A DNA stretch of 64,000 bases. Source: CAZDCD01 sp964503885. GTDB lineage: Bacteria; Bacteroidota; Bacteroidia; Bacteroidales; UBA10428. Under the pieces are notes generated by a model. It had not been told where the DNA came from. It worked only from the letters and a program-made list of their open reading frames with translations, and did no database searches. Shown here piece by piece: positions 25,801-35,245 of this stretch. The translations under genes and the position numbers were made by a program. Numbering within the stretch: the stretch's first letter is position 1; every line of letters starts with the position of its first letter. The stretch is from contig CAZDCD010000003.1 of assembly GCA_964503885.1 (NCBI GenBank), positions 1 through 64,000 of the forward strand. Reading direction: 5' to 3'.

Positions 25801-27138
25801 TCATCTTCCGATGAGGGAGTTGGCTTTGATCTCGTTGATCAGCAAATCCGAAATATTGTCTTCTCCGGTAACATGAATGTATGTTCCTTTCCCATAAGAA
25901 GCAATTTCTTTCATGAATTCCACCGCCTTCTCGTCGACCCCAAATCCGATGATGGAGATGGTTATCCCCTTTTCTGCATATCCCGTAATCATCTGTCTGA
26001 ATTTATAGGGAGACATTGCTTCCCCTGTGAATTTGCCATCGGTTGCAAGGATGATCTGGTTGTTTCCTGCTGGTTCAAATTTTCGTTCGGCGAGTTGGTA
26101 GGCGCTGTTCAATCCCTTTACCCCGTTGGTTATGCCCCCCGGAGTGAGTTCATCGATCACAGCATTGATCTTATCCTTTTCATCTCCGGTTACAGAACGG
26201 AGAAGCACCCTGGGCTCTTCAGCATAAGAAATGACTGCCACGTTATCGATTAACCGCAACACCCTCACAAGGTTCTTTACCGATGATTTCAGCAGTTCGA
26301 GCTTGTCTTCGGCTTTCATCGACAACGATACGTCCACCAAAAATACCAGGTTGTTGGCTGAAAATTTATCTACAGGCAGTTCCGTCTCCTCTTCGCCTTT
26401 CCTGGTAATCGTATCGTGTGCGGTGATTTCTGGAGGAGTGACTTCGGTAATCTCAGGTTCAGGTAAAGCACTTTCCAGGGGATCGATCTCATAAAAGAGC
26501 GCCGGAACAGACCGCCTGAGAAAAAAATCAGAACTATAGGGATGATATCCTCCAGCCCGGATATCAAGATGATACTGGCCTACAGGCAGTTCCCTGTTAA
26601 GTTTACCCTGATGGTTCGTCACACCCCCTATCCTGTTTTGCATGTTATGCACGAAAGAAAGGGTTGCCCCTGGCACAGGTTCCTTTGTCCGGCTGTTGAT
26701 CACGTTCACGGTACGGAGATCCATATTTGTCTGATCCGGGAAACATTGCTGAACCGAAAGCACAGTTCCGGTGATGGTGATCACTTCTGGTTTTTCAGAT
26801 GCATTGGTCAGTATGCTGATCTCTTCGCGGAACGGACCGAGCGTATTCAGATCGGGCAGAACAAGAATCCTGCCCTTTTCGCCAGGCTGAATGAATTTGT
26901 TCTCATAACTAATATTGATCCCGTCTCCCTTGGTGACAATCAGAATAGCAAGAGGCGCTGTTCCCGTGTTGGTGAATTCGAATGCCGCCGGAGGATATCC
27001 CAGGTTAGCTACAGGGCCAAAATCAAATGTTTGTCCTGCAAAACTGATCGACGGCTGGGCAAATGATGTACCGAAACCGATCCAGCCGCCGAGGAAAAGG
27101 ATAGGTAGTAGTCTCCTAGGTATATTATTTCCAATCAT
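25801..27138 (-). CDS. Secreted VWA-domain protein with DUF1573-like N-terminus
   Basis: A 445-residue protein (start ATG 27138; the frame extends to a TTG 27 bases upstream). A signal peptide ending near FAQ precedes a DUF1573-like immunoglobulin-type domain (TFDFGPVANLGYPPAAFEFTN, about residues 30-125), a carboxypeptidase-regulatory-like beta domain (about 140-220), and a von Willebrand A domain (about 255-440) with the MIDAS motif DVSLS and later TNG and ATDG. It is likely an extracellular or periplasmic adhesion or complex-assembly protein. A CAAATTA-type box (CAAAATTA, 27145-27152, read on plus) lies very near the start and may be its -7 box. Confidence 0.8.
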   Translation of the reverse strand: MIGNNIPRRLLPILFLGGWIGFGTSFAQPSISFAGQTFDFGPVANLGYPPAAFEFTNTGTAPLAILIVTKGDGINISYENKFIQPGEKGRILVLPDLNTLGPFREEISILTNASEKPEVITITGTVLSVQQCFPDQTNMDLRTVNVINSRTKEPVPGATLSFVHNMQNRIGGVTNHQGKLNRELPVGQYHLDIRAGGYHPYSSDFFLRRSVPALFYEIDPLESALPEPEITEVTPPEITAHDTITRKGEEETELPVDKFSANNLVFLVDVSLSMKAEDKLELLKSSVKNLVRVLRLIDNVAVISYAEEPRVLLRSVTGDEKDKINAVIDELTPGGITNGVKGLNSAYQLAERKFEPAGNNQIILATDGKFTGEAMSPYKFRQMITGYAEKGITISIIGFGVDEKAVEFMKEIASYGKGTYIHVTGEDNISDLLINEIKANSLIGR

Positions 27139-27180
27139 TAAATACAAAATTAACAGATTAAACAAGGCAAATTTCCTGGT

Positions 27181-28752
27181 TCAAATGATCTTTCTATGCA
27201 CAGAGTCCCACCTGACCCTTCTCATCTCACGATAAGACTTTGCGGCCATTATGCACGCGATTGATTCTTCAAAACCCCTTTCGATTCCGCAACTGGGAGA
27301 ATTACCGGAACGGATGCAATCAAGCCATTCCCTTACATGCAAATGGGTAGAATCGACCTGCGTGCCATTCCTTATCGTATACGCAAGTCCCCTGCTCGCA
27401 TAATACTGTTCGGTGGCCGAGGCAAAAGCGTCCACCGATCCTGAACCGGGTTTATACTCGAATAACACGTTATCGGGTTTGATCCGCTGATCTTTAATGT
27501 AGCCGGAATATTGAGTCGACTCTCTGTCTATCGTATATTTTAAAGAATAATTAAGTTCCATGGAAGCATCATGACCCATAAACACCCTGCCCCGTTCCCT
27601 GCTGGAAGCCAGTGAGACACTATACAGAAAGGAAAAATCCTTTTCAGGATAGTTGCAAACCACGTTCAGAATATCCGGTATTTCCCTCCCGTCCTTATAA
27701 TAAAAAATACCTCCTTCAGCAGTCACAGATTCAGGTATTCCGAGTTCAAGCATCTGGTTGGCTATATCGAATTCATGCGACATAAGCTGACTGATCACGC
27801 CATTGCCATAATCCCACCAAAGGGTCCAGTTATAATACCTTTCTTTGCTGAAAGGAACATCCGGAGCATCGCCCAGCCATAATTTCCAGTCGATCGACCC
27901 GGAATCGCCCGGTTTTGGAGTGCCATCCGCATAAAGGTGCCGTACCCATGCCCCGTCGTATGAATTCCTGTTTGATGTAGCTTCCACCATGGTGATTTTT
28001 CCCAGTTTGTTGTTACGGATCAATCCTTTGGCCCTGGGAAAAATATCATTCTGCAGATACTGGTGTCCGACCTGGAACACCTTTTTGCTGGCCCTGACCG
28101 TATCAAGTAAGGTAAGCGCCTCTTTAACAGTATGTGCCATACTTTTTTCGCAGTACACATCCATCCCGGCAAGAATGGCATCTTTTGCCATCTGTGTATG
28201 GTGAAAATCGGGAGTGGCCACTATCACAGCATCCACATCTTTATCTTCAAGCAACTTTCTGTAATCGGCATATCCCCTGGCCGGATTTTCCGTATAATCA
28301 TTGTTCTCACGGTCATAGGCAGAGGCTTCTGTTCCCTGTTGCAGGTTAAGATCGAACACATCACATACTGCAGTTACAGAGACATTCATATTTTGCTGGG
28401 CAAAAAAAGCAGACAAAGCATTGTCTGGTTTTCCCGAAGCATCTGTATGCTCGTCTATCCAGTCCTTTGTTGCATAGCCCAGTGCATGCATGAGCTGCAT
28501 GCCCCTCGATCCAAGCCCGATTATACCTATCCTTAATCTGTCATTCTTTTCGCCTGAATATCCGGGTTGTAAGGGAGAAAATTCATCAGTGAAATCAAGG
28601 CCAAGATCGGCCAGCAGTTCTCTTTGTTCCCTGCTCTTTACAGCATCATACCTTCTTTTCTGTGCGAACGAAAAACCGAAAACACCGAGAGCAGGTAATA
28701 CTGCCAGTCCCTTAAGCAAATCTCTCCGGTTCATTTTAATGTGTTTACCCAT
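27181..28752 (-). CDS. Gfo/Idh/MocA family oxidoreductase with twin-arginine signal
   Basis: A 523-residue protein. The N-terminus MGKHIKMNRRDLLKGLAVLP has a twin-arginine motif and hydrophobic core, so export in folded form with its nicotinamide cofactor is likely. The Rossmann segment IGIIGLGSRGMQLM (about 74-87) and the DVYCEKSMAHT motif (EK at about 203-204) are typical. A large C-terminal insertion distinguishes secreted Bacteroidota members. Substrate is unknown, presumably a sugar or glycoside; a glycosidase of the related GH109 type cannot be excluded. It is 42 bases upstream of the VWA gene on the same strand. Confidence 0.82.
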   Translation of the reverse strand: MGKHIKMNRRDLLKGLAVLPALGVFGFSFAQKRRYDAVKSREQRELLADLGLDFTDEFSPLQPGYSGEKNDRLRIGIIGLGSRGMQLMHALGYATKDWIDEHTDASGKPDNALSAFFAQQNMNVSVTAVCDVFDLNLQQGTEASAYDRENNDYTENPARGYADYRKLLEDKDVDAVIVATPDFHHTQMAKDAILAGMDVYCEKSMAHTVKEALTLLDTVRASKKVFQVGHQYLQNDIFPRAKGLIRNNKLGKITMVEATSNRNSYDGAWVRHLYADGTPKPGDSGSIDWKLWLGDAPDVPFSKERYYNWTLWWDYGNGVISQLMSHEFDIANQMLELGIPESVTAEGGIFYYKDGREIPDILNVVCNYPEKDFSFLYSVSLASSRERGRVFMGHDASMELNYSLKYTIDRESTQYSGYIKDQRIKPDNVLFEYKPGSGSVDAFASATEQYYASRGLAYTIRNGTQVDSTHLHVREWLDCIRSGNSPSCGIERGFEESIACIMAAKSYREMRRVRWDSVHRKII

Positions 28753-28902
28753 GCTGAAAACCTTTTTTACCAGTCACAATACGAGAGCCACAATTTACAT
28801 ATTTTTTATGAGTCGTCAAGCACCCGCCCCGTTGTGTACCAAACCTGCTGATTTAAACTAATTTTTACAGGGTGACTGGTATGATTCACTACCGGTTACC
28901 GC

Positions 28903-28932
28903 TTTGATAATTGCCATATTTTAGTACTTTTG
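28903..28932 (+). promoter_or_regulatory. fabD promoter (TTTG / TACTTTTG)
   Basis: TTTG at 28903-28906 and TACTTTTG at 28925-28932, with an 18-base spacer. The start codon at 28960 is 27 bases after the -7 box. Confidence 0.6.
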
Positions 28933-28959
28933 CGACCTGAACAATAAAAACCGCATACC

Positions 28960-29844
28960 ATGAACGCATATGTTTTCCCGGGGCAGGGTGCCCAGTTTAC
29001 CGGCATGGGGAAAGACCTGTTTGAGCTTTCCGACGAGGCCAGAAATATGTTCGAAAAAGCCAATAATATCCTGGGATTCAGTATCACCGACCTGATGTTT
29101 ACAGGCTCCGGTGAAGACCTGCGGCAAACAAAGGTTACCCAACCTGCCATTTTTATCCATTCTGTGATCCTGGCCACACTTCTCGGGGATAAATTCATTC
29201 CCGGAATGGTTGCAGGACACTCACTGGGAGAGTTTTCGGCAATTGTGGCTGCCGGCGCCCTTTCCTTTGAAGACGGTCTTGTGCTGGTATCAAAGCGCGC
29301 CATGGCCATGCAGAAAGCCTGCGAAATAGAACCCTCAACAATGGCTGCTGTAGTGGGGCTTGATGATGAGGTTGTTGAAAAAGCCTGCCGGGAGGTTGAC
29401 GCAACAGTGGTGCCTGCAAATTATAATTGTCCCGGTCAGCTGGTGATTTCGGGATCGGTGAAGGGGATAGACCTGGCCCTTGAAAAATTCACGGCTCTGG
29501 GTGCAAAACGGGCATTAAAACTACAGGTTGGCGGAGCATTTCACTCACCACTCATGGAGCCGGCCCGGCTGGAACTTGAATCTGCCATTGAGCATGCATC
29601 ATTTTCAGAACCCGTATGCCCCGTATACCAAAATGTCACTGCATTACCATCAACGGATCCCTCGGAGATCAAAGAAAATCTAAAACTCCAGCTTACAGCA
29701 CCTGTCAGATGGACACAGACAGTAAGACACATGCTCAGTGACGGTGCAACATCCTTCACCGAGGTGGGACCGGGAAAGGCGCTTCAGGGACTCATCCGTA
29801 AAACGGATAAAGATGTTGAATTGTCAAGCGCCTCGCCGGCCTGA
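28960..29844 (+). CDS. fabD: Malonyl-CoA:ACP transacylase
   Basis: A 294-residue acyltransferase that loads malonate on acyl carrier protein for fatty acid synthesis. The N-terminal GQGAQFTGMGKDL is typical, the nucleophile is Ser88 in GHSLGEFSA, and the catalytic His lies in GGAFHSPLM (about residue 192). Length is normal (about 290-310). It is separated from other fab genes and lies 134 bases upstream of thrA with its own promoter. Confidence 0.95.
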   Translation: MNAYVFPGQGAQFTGMGKDLFELSDEARNMFEKANNILGFSITDLMFTGSGEDLRQTKVTQPAIFIHSVILATLLGDKFIPGMVAGHSLGEFSAIVAAGALSFEDGLVLVSKRAMAMQKACEIEPSTMAAVVGLDDEVVEKACREVDATVVPANYNCPGQLVISGSVKGIDLALEKFTALGAKRALKLQVGGAFHSPLMEPARLELESAIEHASFSEPVCPVYQNVTALPSTDPSEIKENLKLQLTAPVRWTQTVRHMLSDGATSFTEVGPGKALQGLIRKTDKDVELSSASPA

Positions 29845-29927
29845 CAAATCAATTGTTTTGTGATAAGATCCTTCGATTCATCACCGAAGTATTTTATGTT
29901 CGCCTCCCTTAGATCCATAAATCTTGT

Positions 29928-29935
29928 TAAATTTG
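29928..29935 (+). promoter_or_regulatory. Candidate -7 box (TAAATTTG) of the threonine cluster
   Basis: TAnnTTTG match 43 bases before thrA. An 8-codon open frame starting at 29941 lies between them but has no threonine or isoleucine codons, so it is not an attenuator peptide. Confidence 0.5.
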
Positions 29936-29978
29936 TTACTATGAACAAACAAGGTCACCATTTTTAATCCCCGGAGTT

Positions 29979-32408
29979 ATGAAAGTACTTAAGTTCGGAG
30001 GTTCTTCTATCGGCAGTCCCGAGAGTATCCTCGAAGTGAAAAAGATCATTGAAAAAGAGCGTGAACAACTGGTCGTGGTTTTTTCAGCATTTAAAGGAAT
30101 TACAGACAAGCTGGGCGAGCTTTGTCATCTGGCTTCATCAAAAGACAGGGACTTCTTCAAGATCTACAACGAGATCGAGGGTATTCATCTTGATTTTATC
30201 AATGCACTGACATCCGAACCCGAAAGAAGTGACCTGATGCACCGGACTAACTCGCTGCTAAAGGAACTATCAAACATTGTAAACGGAATTTACATGCTGG
30301 GCGACATAACCCCGAAAATCAAGGATAAGGTGCTAAGTTTCGGAGAACAGCTGTCTTCTCTTATTCTGAGCTTCATTATACGGAATTCGGAATTGCTTGA
30401 TGTAAGGACCATCATAAAAACCAACAGCGATTTTGGCCAGGCCAAAGTCAATTTTTCAGCCACCAACAGGCAGATCAATTTTAAGTTCAAAACCTTCGAT
30501 AAAACAGCCATAGTGCCGGGATTTATTGCCAGCAACGATCGTAACGAAATCACCACTCTGGGCAGGGGCGGATCGGATTATACGGCAGCAATTTTCGCAG
30601 CAGCCCTTGAGGCCGGGAGACTGGAGATATGGACCGATGTTGATGGTTTCATGACTGCCGATCCTAAAAAGGTCAGCAAAGCGCTTGCCATAGAATCGCT
30701 GAGTTATGCCGAAGCCATGGAATTGTCGCATTTCGGTGCAGGAGTTATTTATACACCAACGATCCAACCCGTCTACCAGAAAAATATCGAGATCGTCATC
30801 AAAAACACATTTAATCCCGGTGCCAGTGGTACCATGATCAGCAAAGAAAGCAGCGGTAAATCCGACAAGATGATCAAGGGGATATCATCGATCGACGATA
30901 TAGACCTTATTACCGTGCAGGGTCCGGGACTAGTCGGAACCAGGAGCATTGCCAGCAGGATTTTCAATACACTGGCATTAAATAATTTCAATATTATCCT
31001 CATCACGCAGGCTTCATCGGAATATTCCATCACGTTTGCCATTAATCCGCATGATTCGGAACTGGCCATCGAAGAACTCCAGAAGGAGTTCGAACCCGAA
31101 ATAAAATATAGGGAAGAATTGAATATTCTCATCGAAAAAGAACTTTCAGTCATTGCCATTGTCGGTGAGCAGATGAAAAATACCCCCGGGATTTCGGCTA
31201 TCCTTTTTTCTTCCCTGGGAAGAAATGGCATCAGTGTGATCGCCACAGCGCAGGGTTCATCAGAACTGAACATTTCGGTGGTGATCAAGAAGGAAAGCCT
31301 TAAAAAAGCCCTCAATGTAATTCACGAAGGATTTTTCCTCTCACACATCCGTGAATTGCATTTATATCTTATTGGTCTGGGCACCGTTGGAAAAAGCCTC
31401 ATCGGACAGATCAGCCATCAGAAAGACAAATTGCTTCGGGATCACAGGCTGAACATCAATGTAATCGGCATAAGCAATTCGAGAAAAATGCTGATGAACC
31501 AGGGTGGCATGAATTTGGAAACTTGTCTGAAGGACCTCGAATCAGAGGGTGAAAAAGCAGATATTGACCTGTTCATTCAAAAAATGAATTACCTGAACCT
31601 CAGGAACAGCGTATACATTGATTGTACGGCCAACGAAAGGATCGCATCGACCTATCCTGCAGTGCTCAATTCCTTTGTCTCGGTTGTGGCTGCAAATAAA
31701 ATCGCATGCTCATCGGATTATGCAACCTACAAATCATTGAAAAATATTGCCATAGAACGGAAGGTTAAGTTCATGTTCGAAACAAACGTGGGAGCAGGAC
31801 TACCCATTATCAGCACATTAAATGACCTTATAAGAAGCGGTGACAGGATCATCAGGCTTGAGGCTGTGCTTTCGGGTACATTGAATTATATCTTCAACAT
31901 CCTTAGCGATAAGGTAAAATTCAGCAAGGCTGTAGAGATGGCTAAAGAAAAAGGATATTCCGAACCTGATCCGCGGATTGACCTGAGCGGTGCCGATGTA
32001 GTCAGAAAATTGCTTATACTTGCCCGGGAAGCAGGTTATCAGTTAGAAAAAGAAGATATTTCCATCCATAAAATTCTTCCCGACGACTGCTTTGAAGGTT
32101 CGGTTGAAGATTTCTGGAAAAAGATCAGGGAACAAGATGTTGTGTTTGAGAACCGGTGGAAGCATCTGGGTAAAGAAAACAAAAGGTTGCGGTATGTTGC
32201 ACTCCTGGAAAAAGATAAGGCAACCGTTGAACTTATGGAGGTAGACTCCATGCACCCGGCGTTTAATCTTGAAGACAGCAACAACATAATATTACTGACC
32301 ACTGAAAGATACCGTGAACAACCCATGATTATCAGAGGTTATGGCGCAGGTTCTGAAGTGACGGCAGCCGGCGTTTTTGCTGACATTATCCGAATCGCCA
32401 ATGTGTAA
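29979..32408 (+). CDS. thrA: Bifunctional aspartate kinase / homoserine dehydrogenase
   Basis: An 809-residue fusion catalysing the first and third steps from aspartate to threonine and methionine. It has an aspartokinase domain (1 to about 290, opening KFGGSSIGS), tandem ACT domains (about 310-455) for allosteric control, then a homoserine dehydrogenase with a Rossmann motif LIGLGTVGKSL (about 463-473) and the catalytic core containing EAVLSGTLNYIFN. It is the first gene of thrA - HAD - thrC - thrH, with a candidate promoter just upstream. Length matches ThrA/MetL of other Bacteroidota. Confidence 0.97.
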   Translation: MKVLKFGGSSIGSPESILEVKKIIEKEREQLVVVFSAFKGITDKLGELCHLASSKDRDFFKIYNEIEGIHLDFINALTSEPERSDLMHRTNSLLKELSNIVNGIYMLGDITPKIKDKVLSFGEQLSSLILSFIIRNSELLDVRTIIKTNSDFGQAKVNFSATNRQINFKFKTFDKTAIVPGFIASNDRNEITTLGRGGSDYTAAIFAAALEAGRLEIWTDVDGFMTADPKKVSKALAIESLSYAEAMELSHFGAGVIYTPTIQPVYQKNIEIVIKNTFNPGASGTMISKESSGKSDKMIKGISSIDDIDLITVQGPGLVGTRSIASRIFNTLALNNFNIILITQASSEYSITFAINPHDSELAIEELQKEFEPEIKYREELNILIEKELSVIAIVGEQMKNTPGISAILFSSLGRNGISVIATAQGSSELNISVVIKKESLKKALNVIHEGFFLSHIRELHLYLIGLGTVGKSLIGQISHQKDKLLRDHRLNINVIGISNSRKMLMNQGGMNLETCLKDLESEGEKADIDLFIQKMNYLNLRNSVYIDCTANERIASTYPAVLNSFVSVVAANKIACSSDYATYKSLKNIAIERKVKFMFETNVGAGLPIISTLNDLIRSGDRIIRLEAVLSGTLNYIFNILSDKVKFSKAVEMAKEKGYSEPDPRIDLSGADVVRKLLILAREAGYQLEKEDISIHKILPDDCFEGSVEDFWKKIREQDVVFENRWKHLGKENKRLRYVALLEKDKATVELMEVDSMHPAFNLEDSNNIILLTTERYREQPMIIRGYGAGSEVTAAGVFADIIRIANV

Positions 32409-32513
32409 TAGCCACCTGATCATTGAGACATATGAGGAAGAATTCCGGGATATTTCGGCCTGCGCCAGCAATTTTGCTGGATTAATCCGTTCCTGAGTTC
32501 AGCGCTTGGAATC

Positions 32514-33179
32514 ATGACTGAAGGCGTAATTTTTGATCTTGACGGCATCCTTATTGATTCGGAACCTATGTGGAAAAAAGCCGAACAAAAGGTTTTTAAA
32601 TCGGTAGGACTGAATCTGACGGATGAGATGTGCAGGAATACTACCGGGCTCGATAACATGAGTACAGTAAAATACTGGTTTTCCCGGAAACCCTGGAGTT
32701 CAAAATCGCCCGAACAGGTAGCCGATGAGATTGCGGATGAAGTAATGAAACTAATCTCGGAAAAAGGAGTCCGGAGAGAAGGTGTTGATGGAATAATCCG
32801 TTTTTTTGAGGAAAGAAACATCCCAATGGGTGTAGCTTCCTCCTCCGGCATGAAAATTATTCAGGCAGTTTTGGAAAAATTAAAATTAAAGGATAAGTTT
32901 GCAGCCATTCATTCGAGTGAGTTTGAAGAATTTGGTAAACCTCACCCTGGTGTTTATCTTTCGTCGGCCAGATTGCTGAGAGCCGACCCGGAGAAATGCC
33001 TTGCTTTTGAAGATTCATTCTATGGTGCACTTGCGGCAAAGGCTGCCAGAATGAAGGTGGTTATCATTCCGGATGAGAAAGAATATGATCACCCCCGGTT
33101 TGGATTTGCCGATCTCAGGATAAGGTCGTTCAGGGAATTTACAGTGAACGAACTGAACAAGTTGCAAAACAGGTTTTAA
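32514..33179 (+). CDS. HAD family hydrolase, HxpB/YniC-like phosphatase
   Basis: A 221-residue HAD subfamily IA phosphatase. Asp8 and Asp10 are the catalytic pair in FDLDGILID; motif II is VASSSG, the lysine lies in EFGKPHPG, and the acidic motif is FEDSFYGALAAKAA. The cap region and length resemble hexitol phosphatase HxpB (2-deoxyglucose-6-phosphatase). It lies inside the threonine cluster, 105 bases after thrA and 26 bases before thrC. No link to threonine synthesis is known for this family; it may simply be co-transcribed. Confidence 0.82.
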   Translation: MTEGVIFDLDGILIDSEPMWKKAEQKVFKSVGLNLTDEMCRNTTGLDNMSTVKYWFSRKPWSSKSPEQVADEIADEVMKLISEKGVRREGVDGIIRFFEERNIPMGVASSSGMKIIQAVLEKLKLKDKFAAIHSSEFEEFGKPHPGVYLSSARLLRADPEKCLAFEDSFYGALAAKAARMKVVIIPDEKEYDHPRFGFADLRIRSFREFTVNELNKLQNRF

Positions 33180-33205
33180 TATGTGCTTAATTGGTAAAAA
33201 ATTCT

Positions 33206-34576
33206 ATGGGTCAGGCTATTCGATATTATTCCACAAACCTCCGTGCTGAAAAAGTCACTTTCAGGGAAGCACTTTTAAAGGGATTGGCGCCCGACAGGGG
33301 TTTGTATATGCCTGAATCGATACCCGTCTTTTCAACCGGAGAACTTAAAAATCTGGTTGGAAAGCCTTATCACGAAATAGCCTATGCAGTCATGCATAAG
33401 TTTTTAAGATTCGAAATACCGGATTCCGAACTGCAAAAGATCACCGGTGATGCCTATACTTTTCCGGTGCCACTTGAAAAGGTTTACGAAAGGAAATACA
33501 TCATGCGCCTTGATCATGGCCCCACTGCTTCGTTCAAGGATTTTGCGGCCCGCATGATGGGCAGGCTGATGCAGCATTTTCTTCAGAAAGAGAACAAAAA
33601 ACTGATCATCCTTACAGCAACTTCAGGAGATACAGGAAGCGCCATAGCCAACGCATTCTATGGACTGGAAAATATAAAAGTGATTGTGCTGTTTCCTGAA
33701 AAAGAAGTTACAGACAGGCAGCGAAAACAGATGACCACCCTTCATAAAAACATTCGGATCATTGCATTGTCGGGAAAATTTGACGATTGCCAGTCTATAG
33801 TTAAAAGAGCTTTTGCCGATCCCGATCTTGACCTTTTTCCGTTATCCTCGGCCAATTCAATCAATATCGGCAGGCTGATCCCACAATCGGTTTATTACCT
33901 GTACGCCTATTCTCAGCTTACCGGTGCCACCGGCGAGGAGCGTGCTGTTTTCTCAGTACCGTCGGGAAATTTCGGAAACCTGATGGGCGGCTTGATTGCC
34001 ATGAAAATGGGGTTGCCGGTGAAACGGTTTGTGGTTTGTACCAATGAAAATGATGAAGTGCCTGTATACTGGCAGACCGGGAAATATTCTACAATAGTGC
34101 CTTCCCTCAACTGCATTTCAAGTGCCATGAATGTCGGCCATCCGAGCAATGTTGCAAGAATCATATCGCTGTATGGTGGTGTAATGGATGAAAATGGATT
34201 GATCATCAGGGAACCAATGCTCGATGAGATGAGAAAAGATATGTATGCAGTAAGCGTAAACGACAAACTTACAAAAGATACGATCATCCATACCTATAAA
34301 AACCGGCACGTGCTCCTCGAACCTCATGGTGCAGTGAGCTGGGCAGGATTGATGAAAAACTTTGAATTCCATCCCGGAGATGCAGATCCTGAACAGCTTT
34401 CCGTCAGTCTCGAAACTGCACATCCGGCGAAATTTCCTGATGAGATCAGAAAACTCCTTAGGATTGAACCTGAATTGCCTGAAAATATGAAAGGTCTGGA
34501 GGAGAAAGAAGAAAAATATGAACATATGAAAAACGATTACAGTGTCTTCAAATCGTTTTTAAAAGATAAGTATTAA
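33206..34576 (+). CDS. thrC: Threonine synthase
   Basis: A 456-residue pyridoxal-phosphate enzyme converting O-phospho-homoserine to threonine. The start at ATG 33206 gives MGQAIRYYSTNLRAE; an upstream TTG is not preferred. The PLP lysine is Lys111 in TASFKDFAARMM, and the phosphate-binding glycine-rich ATSGDTGSAIAN follows. The length fits the longer bacterial/fungal group. It is followed 27 bases later by thrH, which is expected to make its substrate. Confidence 0.95.
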   Translation: MGQAIRYYSTNLRAEKVTFREALLKGLAPDRGLYMPESIPVFSTGELKNLVGKPYHEIAYAVMHKFLRFEIPDSELQKITGDAYTFPVPLEKVYERKYIMRLDHGPTASFKDFAARMMGRLMQHFLQKENKKLIILTATSGDTGSAIANAFYGLENIKVIVLFPEKEVTDRQRKQMTTLHKNIRIIALSGKFDDCQSIVKRAFADPDLDLFPLSSANSINIGRLIPQSVYYLYAYSQLTGATGEERAVFSVPSGNFGNLMGGLIAMKMGLPVKRFVVCTNENDEVPVYWQTGKYSTIVPSLNCISSAMNVGHPSNVARIISLYGGVMDENGLIIREPMLDEMRKDMYAVSVNDKLTKDTIIHTYKNRHVLLEPHGAVSWAGLMKNFEFHPGDADPEQLSVSLETAHPAKFPDEIRKLLRIEPELPENMKGLEEKEEKYEHMKNDYSVFKSFLKDKY

Positions 34577-34603
34577 GGTGATATTCTAAAAATAGTGACT
34601 GTT

Positions 34604-35218
34604 ATGTATGCTGTTTGTTCCGATTTAGAAGGTGTATGGGTACCTGAGGTTTGGATTAACGTGGCAAAAAGAACCGGTATTGAAGAGCTCAGGCTTACCA
34701 CAAGGGATATAAAAGATTATGATGAACTGATGCGGTACAGGCTTAAAATTCTCGAACAACATAATCTTAAACTTAAAGATATTCAAGAAGTTATTGCTAC
34801 CATTAAACCTCTTGAGGGCGCCCTTGAGATGGTAAACTGGCTAAAACAACGTACACGGTTTGTGCTTGTTTCGGATACCTTTGTTGAATTCGCGACACCG
34901 CTTATGAAGCAACTGGAGTGGCCCACCCTCTTCTGCCATTCGCTGGTAGTGGATGAAGATAAAAACATTACAGGGTATAACCTCAGGCAGAAAGATGCAA
35001 AAAGAAAAGTCATCCAGGCATTGAGAAGTCTGAACTACAGTGTTATTGCCTTTGGCGATTCATACAACGATGTTTCCATGCTGCAGGAAGCCGATGAAGC
35101 CATACTCTTCAGGCCGCCACAGAATGTAATCAATGACTACCCGCAATTTCCGGTCATCCATGAATACCCGGAACTGAAAAAACTGATGCTCCATCATTTC
35201 GAATCGGAAATTCTTTAA
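34604..35218 (+). CDS. thrH: ThrH: phosphoserine phosphatase / homoserine phosphotransferase
   Basis: A 204-residue HAD protein. Its motif I is SDLEGVWVPEVW (Asp7, Glu9), that is DxE rather than DxD, the signature of Pseudomonas ThrH, which moves phosphate from phosphoserine to homoserine. Motif IV is FGDSYNDVSML. Directly after thrC, it would supply O-phospho-homoserine without ATP-dependent homoserine kinase (ThrB), which is absent from the cluster. It can also act as a phosphoserine phosphatase. The start at ATG 34604 is preferred to GTG 34595. It is convergent with arfB. Confidence 0.9.
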   Translation: MYAVCSDLEGVWVPEVWINVAKRTGIEELRLTTRDIKDYDELMRYRLKILEQHNLKLKDIQEVIATIKPLEGALEMVNWLKQRTRFVLVSDTFVEFATPLMKQLEWPTLFCHSLVVDEDKNITGYNLRQKDAKRKVIQALRSLNYSVIAFGDSYNDVSMLQEADEAILFRPPQNVINDYPQFPVIHEYPELKKLMLHHFESEIL

Positions 35219-35245
35219 AATTTGAAGAAGTCTGGCAAATCAGGC

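Noticed and set aside
29941..29967. Eight-codon frame between the thrA promoter box and thrA, tested as a threonine attenuator peptide
   Set aside because: It has no Thr or Ile codons and no terminator hairpin follows.
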